Part shown: positions 1-6,532 of the stretch, piece by piece | How the letters are laid out: each line of letters starts with the position of its first letter | Numbering within the stretch: position 1 is the first letter of the stretch | Source: an uncultured Bacteroidaceae bacterium | GTDB taxonomy: Bacteria; Bacteroidota; Bacteroidia; Bacteroidales; Bacteroidaceae | Direction: 5' to 3' | Length of the DNA: 16,361 bases | Assembly: GCA_904502235.1 (NCBI GenBank) | Contig: CAJGDP010000034.1 | Location: 1-16,361, forward strand | The notes under the pieces: generated by a model | Told to the model about the DNA's origin: nothing | Seen by the model: only the letters and a program-made list of their open reading frames with translations | The model's database searches: none | Position numbers and translations under genes: made by a program

Positions 1-18
1 TTCGGGTAGTATTTTGAC

Positions 19-53
19 AAAAAAATGACCGACTGGCTACCCCGTCGGTCATT
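19..53 (-). terminator. Rho-independent terminator of the DUF2795 gene
   Basis: A perfect 10-bp stem (AATGACCGAC at 24-33 with GTCGGTCATT at 44-53) encloses a 10-nt loop. Read on the minus strand, it is followed by seven U residues (the A run at 19-25). The plus-strand side has no T run, so it works best for minus-strand transcription. It sits 41 nt past the DUF2795 stop and probably ends the whole metK transcript as well, because no other hairpin with a T run was seen between metK and this point. Confidence 0.9.
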
Positions 54-94
54 GTAAATTGTTGAAATTAAAGCGTTTGCCCTTTGTTAGATGC

Positions 95-316
95 TTAATA
101 TTCCTCCTCGTCGAAAAAGAAGTCTTCTTTGCTGGGATAGTCGGGCCATATGTCTTCGATGCTTTCGTAAACATCGCCTTCGTCCTCAATCTCCTGCAAG
201 TTCTCTATAACCTCCAATGGTGCGCCCGAACGTACTGCATAGTCGATTAGTTCGTCTTTTGTTGCAGGCCATGGTGCATCTTCCAATTTTGATGCTAATT
301 CAAGTGTCCAATACAT
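95..316 (-). CDS. DUF2795 domain protein, small and acidic
   Basis: A 73-residue protein of unknown function. Residues about 7-50 match the DUF2795 pattern: a WPATKDELIDYA segment, then SGAP followed by EVIENLQEI. The C-terminal third is very acidic and ends in a run of D/E residues. There is no signal peptide, membrane segment or cysteine cluster, so a cytoplasmic protein is likely. The only good start is the ATG at 316. It is 58 nt downstream of the adenosyltransferase gene on the same strand and has its own candidate promoter in that gap, so it may be transcribed both with and independently of the metK operon. Family assignment is fairly secure; no function can be inferred. Confidence 0.85.
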   Translation of the reverse strand: MYWTLELASKLEDAPWPATKDELIDYAVRSGAPLEVIENLQEIEDEGDVYESIEDIWPDYPSKEDFFFDEEEY

Positions 317-354
317 ATCTGATACTGTTTTATTAAGTTTTTGTTAAGTGCGTG

Positions 355-384
355 CAAAAATATAGTAAATTTGTTTATTTACAA
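355..384 (-). promoter_or_regulatory. Candidate Bacteroidota promoter for the DUF2795 gene
   Basis: On the minus strand a TTG (-33, plus positions 382-384) is followed after 19 nt by TATTTTTG (-7, plus positions 355-362), which fits the Bacteroides consensus TAnnTTTG. The -33 element lies inside the last codons of the upstream adenosyltransferase gene. The predicted transcript would have a leader of roughly 30 nt. Confidence 0.6.
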
Positions 385-917
385 GGTTTTTCCCATTTTT
401 TTTCATTGCCGTTTAAAAGTCGCCTTTGCAACAGGAACAGATAGTCAGAAAGGCGGTTCATATATACCAATATGTTTTGCGGTATGGGACATTTTCTTTG
501 CAGGCTGATGATTTCTCTTTCTGCTCTGCGGCATACTGTGCGGCAGAGGTTTGCGCGTGCAGCGGCTTCTGTTCCACCGGGGATTATGAACTCGCGCATG
601 GCGGGCAATGATTCCTGGAGCGTGTCTATGGCTTTTTGCAACTCGTCTATGCTCTGGTCGCCAAGTGTGTATATGCTATCTTTTTCGCAGGCAAGTGAAC
701 AGCCTATGGTGAACATGTTGTGCTCTATCTGTTCTATGAACTTTCTTGTGGGTTCATCGTCTATTGCAACAACCAACAGTCCAAGGTGTGCATTGAGCTC
801 GTCTATTGTGCCGTATGCCTGTACACGCTGATTGTCTTTGGGAACTCTGGTGCCTCCTATGAGTGAGGTTGTGCCATTGTCGCCTGTACCTGTGCTTATG
901 GATGCTTTTTTGTTCAT
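375..917 (-). CDS. pduO: PduO-type cob(I)alamin adenosyltransferase
   Basis: This enzyme transfers the adenosyl group of ATP to cob(I)alamin, giving adenosylcobalamin, the cofactor of enzymes such as methylmalonyl-CoA mutase. At 180 residues it is a normal length for the PduO family. The N-terminal ATP-binding stretch is visible (TGTGDNGTTSL at about 9-19, then a GGTRVPK loop), followed by RVQAYGTIDELNA (31-43). The corrinoid-site signature is RANLCRTVCRRAER (121-134), and the C-terminal NRLSDYLFLLQRR segment (about 153-166) is also typical. No signal peptide is present, so it is cytoplasmic. The start ATG lies 4 nt after the stop of the methyltransferase-like gene, so it is the third gene of the metK operon. 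It is unrelated to the BtuR/CobA class of adenosyltransferases. The assignment is secure; the physiological cobalamin enzyme it serves is not in this window. Confidence 0.95.
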   Translation of the reverse strand: MNKKASISTGTGDNGTTSLIGGTRVPKDNQRVQAYGTIDELNAHLGLLVVAIDDEPTRKFIEQIEHNMFTIGCSLACEKDSIYTLGDQSIDELQKAIDTLQESLPAMREFIIPGGTEAAARANLCRTVCRRAEREIISLQRKCPIPQNILVYMNRLSDYLFLLQRRLLNGNEKKWEKPCK

Positions 918-921
918 AGAC

Positions 922-1572
922 TCATCTTTTAAGAGTGTAGTTCTGTTTGTATCTCTCTTTGTTGAAGTATAGCAGTCCGTAACTGTACAGGTCGTAGGTT
1001 ATTATTGTCTTTGGGTTGTCGATAACTGTCTGCCACCATGCGGCTGTTGCCTTGTCGCGGTGTATTCCCTCTATAACAATGATGCTTTCGGAATTTGTAT
1101 AACGCAATGCGGTTTCCAATAGTTCGGCACGTTGGGGAATATCTGCGATGTATAGCATGCCTATCTGTTTTACATCGTTGAGTGCTTTTGTGAAATTCTC
1201 TTTGATGTTGTCTCCTTGCAGTATGCCGCAGTTGTGGTCTGCAAGTGTTTTTTCTGCCTTTTCACCGGTTTTTGTCGCTGTTATGCAGTACGACTTTACC
1301 GTAGGCTTTGCCATTGTCATGGCGCAGGTCGCTGTTGCTGAACCTATGGCTATGATGTTTGCCGGGTTATGGTGGTTTGTTATACGGAAGAGTTCTTGAG
1401 TGTGTCTGGCAGAACGGTGTTCTTCTTTGGCGATGGTATTGAGTGTGGGGTAGGCGTAATATGGCAGACGTTCCTTCAATACTTGTGTAACGAAGAAAAA
1501 GGCAGAGGGGGACTGCACTCCGTACCCCCTGTTATGCCTTTGTCTGTTTATCCAGTTGCCGAATCTTCCCAT
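922..1572 (-). CDS. Class I SAM-dependent methyltransferase-like protein, substrate unknown
   Basis: A 216-residue protein resembling an O-methyltransferase-type Rossmann fold. An N-terminal basic segment with GYGVQSPSAFFF (about 16-27) is followed by a likely SAM loop, NIIAIGSATATCAMTMA (72-88). That loop departs from the usual GxGxG: only the first glycine is kept. Later segments (a beta strand ending in YIADIP, then IVIEGIHRDKATAAWW and a TYDLYSYGLLYF ending) resemble a conserved Bacteroidota hypothetical family. I chose the ATG at 1572, five nt after the metK stop; a TTG three codons upstream (1581) overlaps that stop and is an alternative. Position between metK and the adenosyltransferase suggests a SAM-linked role, but that is inference. 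No substrate can be named, and catalytic activity is not certain because of the altered loop. Confidence 0.75.
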   Translation of the reverse strand: MGRFGNWINRQRHNRGYGVQSPSAFFFVTQVLKERLPYYAYPTLNTIAKEEHRSARHTQELFRITNHHNPANIIAIGSATATCAMTMAKPTVKSYCITATKTGEKAEKTLADHNCGILQGDNIKENFTKALNDVKQIGMLYIADIPQRAELLETALRYTNSESIIVIEGIHRDKATAAWWQTVIDNPKTIITYDLYSYGLLYFNKERYKQNYTLKR

Positions 1573-1577
1573 CTGTA

Positions 1578-2870
1578 TCAAATGGCAAAAGCCTCTTTAA
1601 CCTTTTCTACGTAGTCGAGTTTCTCCCATGTGAACAACTCTACCTCAATCTCCTTTGCATCGAGATAACGCGATGTGAAACGCTTGGTAACCACCTGTGG
1701 TGTGCGTCCCATGTGTCCGTATGATGCAGTTTCGCTATAGATTGGATTGCGTAGTTTCAGACGCTCTTCGATTGCTTTTGGACGAAGGTCGAACAGTTTT
1801 TCTACAATCTTTGCAATCTCGCCGTCGCTGAGGCTTACCTTGGCTGTGCCGTATGTGTTTACGAATACGCTCACGGGACGTGCAACGCCAATGGCGTATG
1901 AGAGCTGTATGAGTACTTCATCGGCTACGCTTGCCGCAACAAGGTTCTTTGCAATGTGGCGTGCTGCGTATGCTGCGCTGCGGTCCACCTTACTGGGGTC
2001 CTTGCCGCTGAATGCGCCACCACCATGTGCTCCCTTGCCACCGTATGTGTCAACGATAATCTTGCGGCCTGTGAGACCGGTGTCGCCGTGAGGGCCTCCG
2101 ATAACGAATTTTCCTGTCGGGTTCACGTGGTACTTGATGTCGTCGTTAAATAGTGCAAGTACGCTTTCAGATGTAATCTTTGCCTTTACGCGTGGCATAA
2201 GGATGTTCAATACATCTTCTTTGATTTTTGCAATCTGTGCCGCATCGGCTGCGAGTTGTGCCTCCTCACCAGCTTCTGTGGGCTGGATGAAGTCGTCGTG
2301 CTGAGTCGATACTACGATTGTGTCGATGCGTACGGGCTTATTGTCGTCGTTGTACTCGATTGTTACCTGACTCTTTGAGTCGGGACGAAGATATGTCATC
2401 TCTTTGCCTTCGCGACGAATCTCTGCGAGTTCGGTGAGGATAAGGTGCGAAAGGTCCAATGATACGGGCATGTAGTTCTCTGTCTCGTTTGTTGCGTAGC
2501 CGAACATCATACCCTGGTCGCCGGCACCCTGCTCCATGGGGTCGTTACGCTCTACACCGCGGTTGATGTCGGGGCTCTGCTCGTGGATGGCAGAGAATAT
2601 ACCGCATGAGTTGCCGTCGAACATATATTCGCTTTTTGTGTAGCCTATCTTGTTGATTACGCGACGTGCAATGTCCTGCAGGTCAACATATGCCGAAGAC
2701 TTAACCTCGCCGGCAATTACTGCCTGACCGGTTGTTACGAGTGTCTCGCATGCTACTTTTGAATTGGGGTCGAACGCAAGGAGCTCGTCGAGCACTGCGT
2801 CTGAAATCTGATCGGCAACCTTGTCGGGGTGACCTTCAGAAACTGATTCTGATGTGAATAGATATCCCAT
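1578..2870 (-). CDS. metK: S-adenosylmethionine synthase
   Basis: MetK makes S-adenosylmethionine from methionine and ATP, releasing phosphate and pyrophosphate, in the cytoplasm. The 430-residue length is typical of the longer Bacteroidota form. Signatures seen: SESVSEGHPDK (7-17, with the ATP-binding histidine), GAGDQG (115-120), GGPHGDTGLTGRK (258-270) and the phosphate-binding GGGAFSGKDPSKVDRSAAY (283-301). The start ATG at 2870 gives the family-typical N-terminus. The stop is 5 nt before the methyltransferase-like gene. The 5' leader of about 180 nt contains a SAM-II-type riboswitch core, so expression is expected to fall when SAM is abundant, giving product feedback on synthesis. Confidence 0.98.
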   Translation of the reverse strand: MGYLFTSESVSEGHPDKVADQISDAVLDELLAFDPNSKVACETLVTTGQAVIAGEVKSSAYVDLQDIARRVINKIGYTKSEYMFDGNSCGIFSAIHEQSPDINRGVERNDPMEQGAGDQGMMFGYATNETENYMPVSLDLSHLILTELAEIRREGKEMTYLRPDSKSQVTIEYNDDNKPVRIDTIVVSTQHDDFIQPTEAGEEAQLAADAAQIAKIKEDVLNILMPRVKAKITSESVLALFNDDIKYHVNPTGKFVIGGPHGDTGLTGRKIIVDTYGGKGAHGGGAFSGKDPSKVDRSAAYAARHIAKNLVAASVADEVLIQLSYAIGVARPVSVFVNTYGTAKVSLSDGEIAKIVEKLFDLRPKAIEERLKLRNPIYSETASYGHMGRTPQVVTKRFTSRYLDAKEIEVELFTWEKLDYVEKVKEAFAI

Positions 2871-2883
2871 AGTAAATGTTTTG

Positions 2884-2900
2884 TGCCTGTTTGATAGGCA
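2884..2900 (-). other. Small hairpin just upstream of the metK start
   Basis: TGCCT (2884-2888) and AGGCA (2896-2900) form a 5-bp stem with a 7-nt loop, ending 13 nt before the metK ATG. It has no T run, so it is not an intrinsic terminator. Its position could influence ribosome access and so form part of the riboswitch expression platform; that is inference. Confidence 0.4.
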
Positions 2901-2969
2901 GGTTAATAATTCTTTTTTAATGTGTATGGGATTTGATGCCGGCGATATGCCATTACAATGCTCTCTGAA

Positions 2970-3020
2970 GGAGCTTTTAGCATTTTTTACTGTGGTTGCA
3001 AGCAGTCAAATCTCTCCACA
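2970..3020 (-). promoter_or_regulatory. SAM-II-type riboswitch in the metK leader
   Basis: Read on the minus strand, the leader has a 5-bp stem P1 (TGTGG at 3020-3016 with CCACA at 2995-2991). P1 encloses a loop with GATTTGAC (3012-3005) and TTGCAA (3001-2996). An A-rich stretch follows, then TGCTAAAAGC (2982-2973). This order of P1, GATTTrAC, TTGCAA, A-rich linker and GCTAAA matches the SAM-II (metA-type) aptamer. A pseudoknot P2 can form between GCTT in the loop (3003-3000) and AAGC (2976-2973). The known SAM-II ligand is S-adenosylmethionine, which fits its place before metK. The core lies about 100 nt before the start codon, unlike the alphaproteobacterial examples that mask the ribosome-binding site directly. 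The match was made by eye to the remembered consensus, not by a covariance-model search. Confidence 0.85.
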
Positions 3021-3026
3021 CACTCG

Positions 3027-3042
3027 GTGAGCTTTGGCTCAC
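3027..3042 (-). other. Stable hairpin at the 5' end of the metK leader
   Basis: GTGAGC (3027-3032) pairs perfectly with GCTCAC (3037-3042) around a 4-nt loop. It lies between the predicted transcription start and the riboswitch core, close to the 5' end of the mRNA. It may protect the 5' end or act as an accessory stem to the riboswitch. There is no T run, so it is not a terminator. Confidence 0.5.
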
Positions 3043-3058
3043 TCTGTGATTTTCGTTG

Positions 3059-3066
3059 CAAAGGTA
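3059..3066 (-). promoter_or_regulatory. metK: Candidate -7 promoter element of the metK operon
   Basis: On the minus strand TACCTTTG matches the Bacteroides -7 consensus TAnnTTTG exactly. No TTTG is found at the -33 distance; that region is occupied by the palindromes at 3067-3100. Transcription would start near 3052, just before the leader hairpin and the riboswitch. Confidence 0.6.
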
Positions 3067-3100
3067 AGCACTTTTTTGTGCATTTCGCACTATATGTGCT
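3067..3100. repeat. Two adjacent GCAC/GTGC palindromes over the metK promoter
   Basis: Two imperfectly spaced inverted repeats lie side by side: GCAC-N6-GTGC (3068-3081) and GCAC-N5-GTGC (3087-3099). The whole block is also bounded by AGCAC (3067-3071) and GTGCT (3096-3100). It begins directly next to the -7 element and covers the -33 region, the position expected for an operator. It could instead form a small branched structure. No cognate regulator is visible in the window. Confidence 0.5.
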
Positions 3101-3147
3101 GTTTTTTTCTGTTTCTTCTTGTTTTTTAACAAAAAAGGGGGGTGTTG

Positions 3148-3630
3148 TCATTTGCTCTCGTAAAACTCTTTGAGCAGTGATGCTATGTTCTTTCCCGTTG
3201 TGGGGTGGATTATGTGCGGTGCAATCTCCGCTAATGGCTCAAGTACAAAATCGCGTTTGTGCATGTGAGGGTGGGGGATTGTGAGCCTGTCGCTTTCTAC
3301 AATCTTGTTACCGTATAAAAGTATATCTATATCTATTGTGCGGTCGTGGTATATTCCGCCTGTTGATTTTGTGGTGCGTCCCAAATGTCGCTCTATTTCT
3401 TCTGTGGTGTCGAGCAGTTCTATAGGGCTTTTCTCTGTTTCAAAGGCTGCAACACAATTCAGGAATTTATTTTCGCTGTCGAATCCCCATGGTTCGGTTT
3501 CTATGAACCGTGATTTGGTGATGCAATTACCAAGTGCGTGCGATAGTTCTTCTATCGCACGCATAAGGTTTTCTTCTCTGTTGCCGCTGTTTGTTCCCAG
3601 CCCCAGATATACTGTGTTTTTCTTTGTCAT
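3148..3630 (-). CDS. folK: 2-amino-4-hydroxy-6-hydroxymethyldihydropteridine pyrophosphokinase
   Basis: FolK transfers pyrophosphate from ATP to 6-hydroxymethyl-7,8-dihydropterin in folate synthesis. The 160-residue protein has the usual length. It shows the N-terminal VYLGLGTNSGNREENL (7-22), the Mg-binding block DRTIDIDILLYG (96-107, aspartates 100 and 102) and the substrate-binding IPHPHMHKRDFVLEPLAEIAP (118-138). The reading frame is open further upstream, to 3834, but that part lies inside queA; the ATG at 3630 overlaps the queA stop by one base (TGATG), which supports translational coupling. It is the last gene of the ftsX operon. No clear terminator follows its stop, so some transcripts may run on into the metK leader. 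Confidence 0.96.
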   Translation of the reverse strand: MTKKNTVYLGLGTNSGNREENLMRAIEELSHALGNCITKSRFIETEPWGFDSENKFLNCVAAFETEKSPIELLDTTEEIERHLGRTTKSTGGIYHDRTIDIDILLYGNKIVESDRLTIPHPHMHKRDFVLEPLAEIAPHIIHPTTGKNIASLLKEFYESK

Positions 3631-4688
3631 CAGTCTATAATGAGCATTGCGTCGCCGTACATGCCAAAGCGGTATCCCTCCTCGAGTGCGACTTTGTATG
3701 CGTTCATCACATTGTCGTATCCGCCGAATGCTGTTGTGAGCATGAGCATGGTTGAATATGGTGCATAGAAGTTGGCAATCATGCAGTTGGCTACCTCGAA
3801 GTTGTGCTCGGGGAAGATGAACTTGCTTGTCCATCCGTCGTATTCCTTGAGCATACCGCCTGTAAGTGTAGCTGTCTCGAGTACGCGCTGAACCGATGTA
3901 CCTATGGCGCAGATTCTGCGACCTTCGGCCTTTGCCTTGTTCACTTTCTGAACGGCTTCGGTATCTACACTTATAAGGTCGCTGTCCATCTTGTGCTTTG
4001 TGAGGTCCTCCACGTCAATCTCACGGAAACAGCCCAAGCCGGTGTGCATTGTTACGAATGCTGTGTCTATGCCTCTGATTTCCATGCGCTTCATAAGCTC
4101 GCGTGTGAAGTGAAGGCCTGCAAATGATGCTGTAACCGAACCTTCTTTCTTTGCGAAGTATGTCTGGAAGTTCTCCAGATCTTCGGGCTCTTCCTTGCGG
4201 AGACGTCTGAAATCGTCGGGTAGAGGTGCTACACCAAGGTTATAGAGTGCTTTCTTGAACTCGTCGTGTGGTCCGTCGTAAAGGAAACGTAGTGTTCTTC
4301 CGCGTGAGGTTGTGTTGTCTATAACCTCGGCTACCATTGAATTGTCTTCGCCAAAGTACAGCTTGTTGCCGATACGGATTTTGCGTGCAGGGTCAACAAG
4401 TACGTCCCACAGACGGAATTCTTCGTTCAGCTCGCGCAAAAGGAATACCTCGATCTGTGCGTTGGTCTTCTCTTTGTTGCCATAGAGGCGTGCGGGGAAT
4501 ACCTTGCTGTCGTTCATTACGAAGAGGTCCTTTTCATCGAAGTATTCAATAACTTCCTTGAACATGCGGTGTTCTATCTCGCCGGTTTTCTTGTGAAGTA
4601 CGAGCAGACGCGATTCATCGCGGTATGTTGCCGGATAAAGTGCTATACGGTCTTCGGGCAGTTTGTACTTGAACTGCGATAGCTTCAT
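3630..4688 (-). CDS. queA: tRNA preQ1(34) S-adenosylmethionine ribosyltransferase-isomerase
   Basis: QueA moves the ribosyl moiety of SAM onto preQ1 at position 34 of GUN-anticodon tRNAs, giving epoxyqueuosine. Family hallmarks in the 352-residue protein include MKLSQFKYKLPEDRIALYPA at the start, YRDESRLLVLHK, DLFVMNDSKVFPARL, EVFLLRE, EGSVTASFAGLHFT, FVTMHTGLGCFREI and the C-terminal FIFPEHNFEVANCMIANFYAPYSTMLML. I prefer the ATG at 4688 because family members begin at MKLSxF. An ATG 12 codons earlier (4724) overlaps the truB stop as ATGA and could be used through translational coupling. It is cytoplasmic and lies between truB and folK. Its pathway starts from GTP through FolE, which is encoded elsewhere in this window. 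Confidence 0.97.
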   Translation of the reverse strand: MKLSQFKYKLPEDRIALYPATYRDESRLLVLHKKTGEIEHRMFKEVIEYFDEKDLFVMNDSKVFPARLYGNKEKTNAQIEVFLLRELNEEFRLWDVLVDPARKIRIGNKLYFGEDNSMVAEVIDNTTSRGRTLRFLYDGPHDEFKKALYNLGVAPLPDDFRRLRKEEPEDLENFQTYFAKKEGSVTASFAGLHFTRELMKRMEIRGIDTAFVTMHTGLGCFREIDVEDLTKHKMDSDLISVDTEAVQKVNKAKAEGRRICAIGTSVQRVLETATLTGGMLKEYDGWTSKFIFPEHNFEVANCMIANFYAPYSTMLMLTTAFGGYDNVMNAYKVALEEGYRFGMYGDAMLIID

Positions 4689-4720
4689 GTGTTGTCCACC
4701 AATGATAAAGTTTTCTTCAG

Positions 4721-5413
4721 TCATAGTGCTGATTGTTTTTCAAGCCATTCGGGGAAGGCTTCCGGGGTTATACAATTTTCTATTCTATATTCTCCAACTC
4801 TTGTTCGTGTCAATGCGGTGAGGTGTGCTCCGCTCTGCATGGCTTCGCCAAGGTCGCGTGCGAGTGAACGTATGTATGTTCCTTTTCCGCATGTTACACG
4901 GATTCTTATTTTGGGCAAATCGTATTCGAGCAACTCTATATTGTCGATACGTATCTGCTTTGGCTCCAGTTGCATGTCGCTCCCTTTTCGTGCCAGGTCG
5001 TATGCGCGTTTGCCGTCGACCTTGCATGCCGAGAACAGTGGCGGGCGTTGTGCTATGTCGCCTATGAATTGCTTTAATGTCTCTTCAACCATTTCCTTGG
5101 TAATATGTTCATAAGGAAATGTCTCGTTTACTGGGTGCTCCATGTCGTACGAGGGGGTGGTTGCTCCGAGCATTATCTCTGCTTCGTACTCTTTGGTGTG
5201 CTTCTGCAGTTCTTCGATTCTTTTGGTGGCTTTGCCGGTGCACAACAGCAACACTCCTGTTGCCAACGGATCCAATGTGCCTGCGTGTCCTACCTTGAAA
5301 CGCTTGATGCCATACTTGCGGCTCAAGTGATATCTCACTTTGTTTACAATCTGGAAGGATGTCCAGGTGTATGGCTTGAAAATGGGTATTATCTCTCCTG
5401 CAACGAAATCCAT
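4721..5413 (-). CDS. truB: tRNA pseudouridine(55) synthase
   Basis: TruB isomerises uridine 55 in the T-loop of tRNAs to pseudouridine. The 230-residue protein carries the catalytic motif VGHAGTLDPLATG (41-53, catalytic D48), the KEYEAEIMLGATTPSYD region, and the RPPLFSACKVDGKRAYDLAR and VTCGKGTYIRSLARDLGE motifs. It lacks a long C-terminal PUA extension, giving a compact enzyme. The N-terminus GEIIPIFKPYTWTSFQIVNKVR is the usual family start. Its start codon overlaps the uppP stop by one base (TAATG), and its stop overlaps the possible upstream queA start, so coupling on both sides is likely. Confidence 0.97.
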   Translation of the reverse strand: MDFVAGEIIPIFKPYTWTSFQIVNKVRYHLSRKYGIKRFKVGHAGTLDPLATGVLLLCTGKATKRIEELQKHTKEYEAEIMLGATTPSYDMEHPVNETFPYEHITKEMVEETLKQFIGDIAQRPPLFSACKVDGKRAYDLARKGSDMQLEPKQIRIDNIELLEYDLPKIRIRVTCGKGTYIRSLARDLGEAMQSGAHLTALTRTRVGEYRIENCITPEAFPEWLEKQSAL

Positions 5414-6261
5414 TATACTATACTTAGGTTATGTCCGGTGAAAAGCATTGCCAATATGGCTCCTCCTACAATTATTCTGTACCATCCGAATGCTTTAAAA
5501 CCGTATTTTGTTACAAAATTTATGAAGAATTTTATTGCAAGCATTGCTACAATGAATGCAACGGCATTGCCTATTAGCAGTGTGTCGATGTTCTCCTTAA
5601 GCACAGCCATGCTCTCCTTGTCGGTTATCAGGTCGAGCATCTTGAACATTGTTGCTGCAAGCATTGTGGGCACGGCAAGGAAGAACGAAAACTCTGCAGC
5701 AGCCTTGCGTGTGAGTTTCTGCGACATACCACCAACGATTGTTGCCATTGAGCGCGACACGCCCGGAATCATTGATATGCATTGGAAAAGACCGATCAGG
5801 AATGCACGTTTTTCGGTGAGTTCTGTCTTTTCACTGCCTTTATTGAAAATTCTGTCGGAAAAGAGCATGAATATTCCACCAAGAATGAGTGTTGTTGCAA
5901 CCACTTGTACGCTTTCGAGCATTGCGTCGATTGCGTCGCTGAACAGCAAGCCAAGAACGGCTGCAGGGATGAATGCAACAAAGAGTTTCCAATAGAAATC
6001 GTACTTGTGAAGGAAACGTTTGAATGCTCCTGCACCTTCGGGGGTGGGAGCATGGTTTAGCTTGAAGAATCGTTTCCAATAGAGTACAACCACCGAAAGG
6101 ATTGCTCCGAACTGTATTATGAATGTGAATGCTTTAACAAACGGGGTGCTTTCAACGCCGAGTATGTTCTGGGTAATTATCATATGGCCCGTTGACGATA
6201 CCGGCAGGAACTCTGTAAGTCCCTCAATGATTGCAATGATTATTGTGTCGAGTATACTCAT
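5413..6261 (-). CDS. uppP: Undecaprenyl-diphosphatase
   Basis: UppP (BacA) is an inner-membrane phosphatase that recycles undecaprenyl diphosphate to the monophosphate lipid carrier for peptidoglycan and other surface polymers. The 282-residue protein is hydrophobic with several membrane segments. The two active-site motifs are present: EGLTEFLPVSSTGH (13-26) and IPGVSRSMATIVGGM (165-179). The second differs from the common PGxSRSGxTI by having M in place of G. The ATG at 6261 begins directly with the first membrane helix. The gene is 14 nt downstream of DUF3098. Overexpression of this family is known to give bacitracin resistance, but nothing here suggests more than the housekeeping role. 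Confidence 0.96.
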   Translation of the reverse strand: MSILDTIIIAIIEGLTEFLPVSSTGHMIITQNILGVESTPFVKAFTFIIQFGAILSVVVLYWKRFFKLNHAPTPEGAGAFKRFLHKYDFYWKLFVAFIPAAVLGLLFSDAIDAMLESVQVVATTLILGGIFMLFSDRIFNKGSEKTELTEKRAFLIGLFQCISMIPGVSRSMATIVGGMSQKLTRKAAAEFSFFLAVPTMLAATMFKMLDLITDKESMAVLKENIDTLLIGNAVAFIVAMLAIKFFINFVTKYGFKAFGWYRIIVGGAILAMLFTGHNLSIV

Positions 6262-6275
6262 CTGTTATGTATGTG

Positions 6276-6518
6276 TTATTTTTGCTGGTCCTGTTTGTTC
6301 TTGCCTTTATACATTATGGCAAAGATTACGAAGAGAAAACCTGTAAAGCATATTGCAGGTGCCAATTTTATTCTTCTGAAACTGAAGATGTCTGGCTCAA
6401 AATGAGCCTCGGTTGAACCGGGACCGCCCATAAGGATGAATCCCAACACTATGGCTGCTACACCTATGATGAGCAGTATGTAGTTCTGTTTGCTGAATGC
6501 GAATTTTGATTTATCCAT
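6276..6518 (-). CDS. DUF3098 small membrane protein
   Basis: An 80-residue protein starting MDKSKFAFSKQNYILL. There are two likely membrane helices, about residues 13-33 (ending in GFILMGGPGST) and about 53-71. A conserved-looking linker, EAHFEPDIFSFRRIKLAP, lies between them. This pattern fits DUF3098, a Bacteroidota family of unknown function. The frame is open upstream to 6605, but that part overlaps ftsX in another frame; the ATG at 6518 is the family-like start and lies 14 nt after the ftsX stop. Its place between ftsX and uppP suggests a role at the division site or in cell-envelope synthesis, as inference only. Confidence 0.88.
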   Translation of the reverse strand: MDKSKFAFSKQNYILLIIGVAAIVLGFILMGGPGSTEAHFEPDIFSFRRIKLAPAICFTGFLFVIFAIMYKGKNKQDQQK

Positions 6519-6532
6519 GATCAGATGTTTTT

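Noticed and set aside
2970..3020. SAM-I (S-box) riboswitch
   Set aside because: The S-box P2 kink-turn and GGxxGGCAACC pattern are not found, and the whole element is too short. The order of conserved bases fits SAM-II.
3121..3147. Terminator after folK
   Set aside because: The T6/A6 inverted repeat (about 3122-3136) is only A-T pairs and has no GC stem, so it would be unstable.
3631..3834. N-terminal extension of folK (68 residues)
   Set aside because: It lies wholly inside queA in another frame, has low-complexity H/R/Q-rich composition and has no FolK similarity. The real start is the ATG at 3630, which overlaps the queA stop.
5105..5995. Plus-strand 296-codon open frame
   Set aside because: It is antisense to truB and uppP, both of which carry clear family motifs. 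The translation is cysteine- and serine-rich with no recognisable domain.
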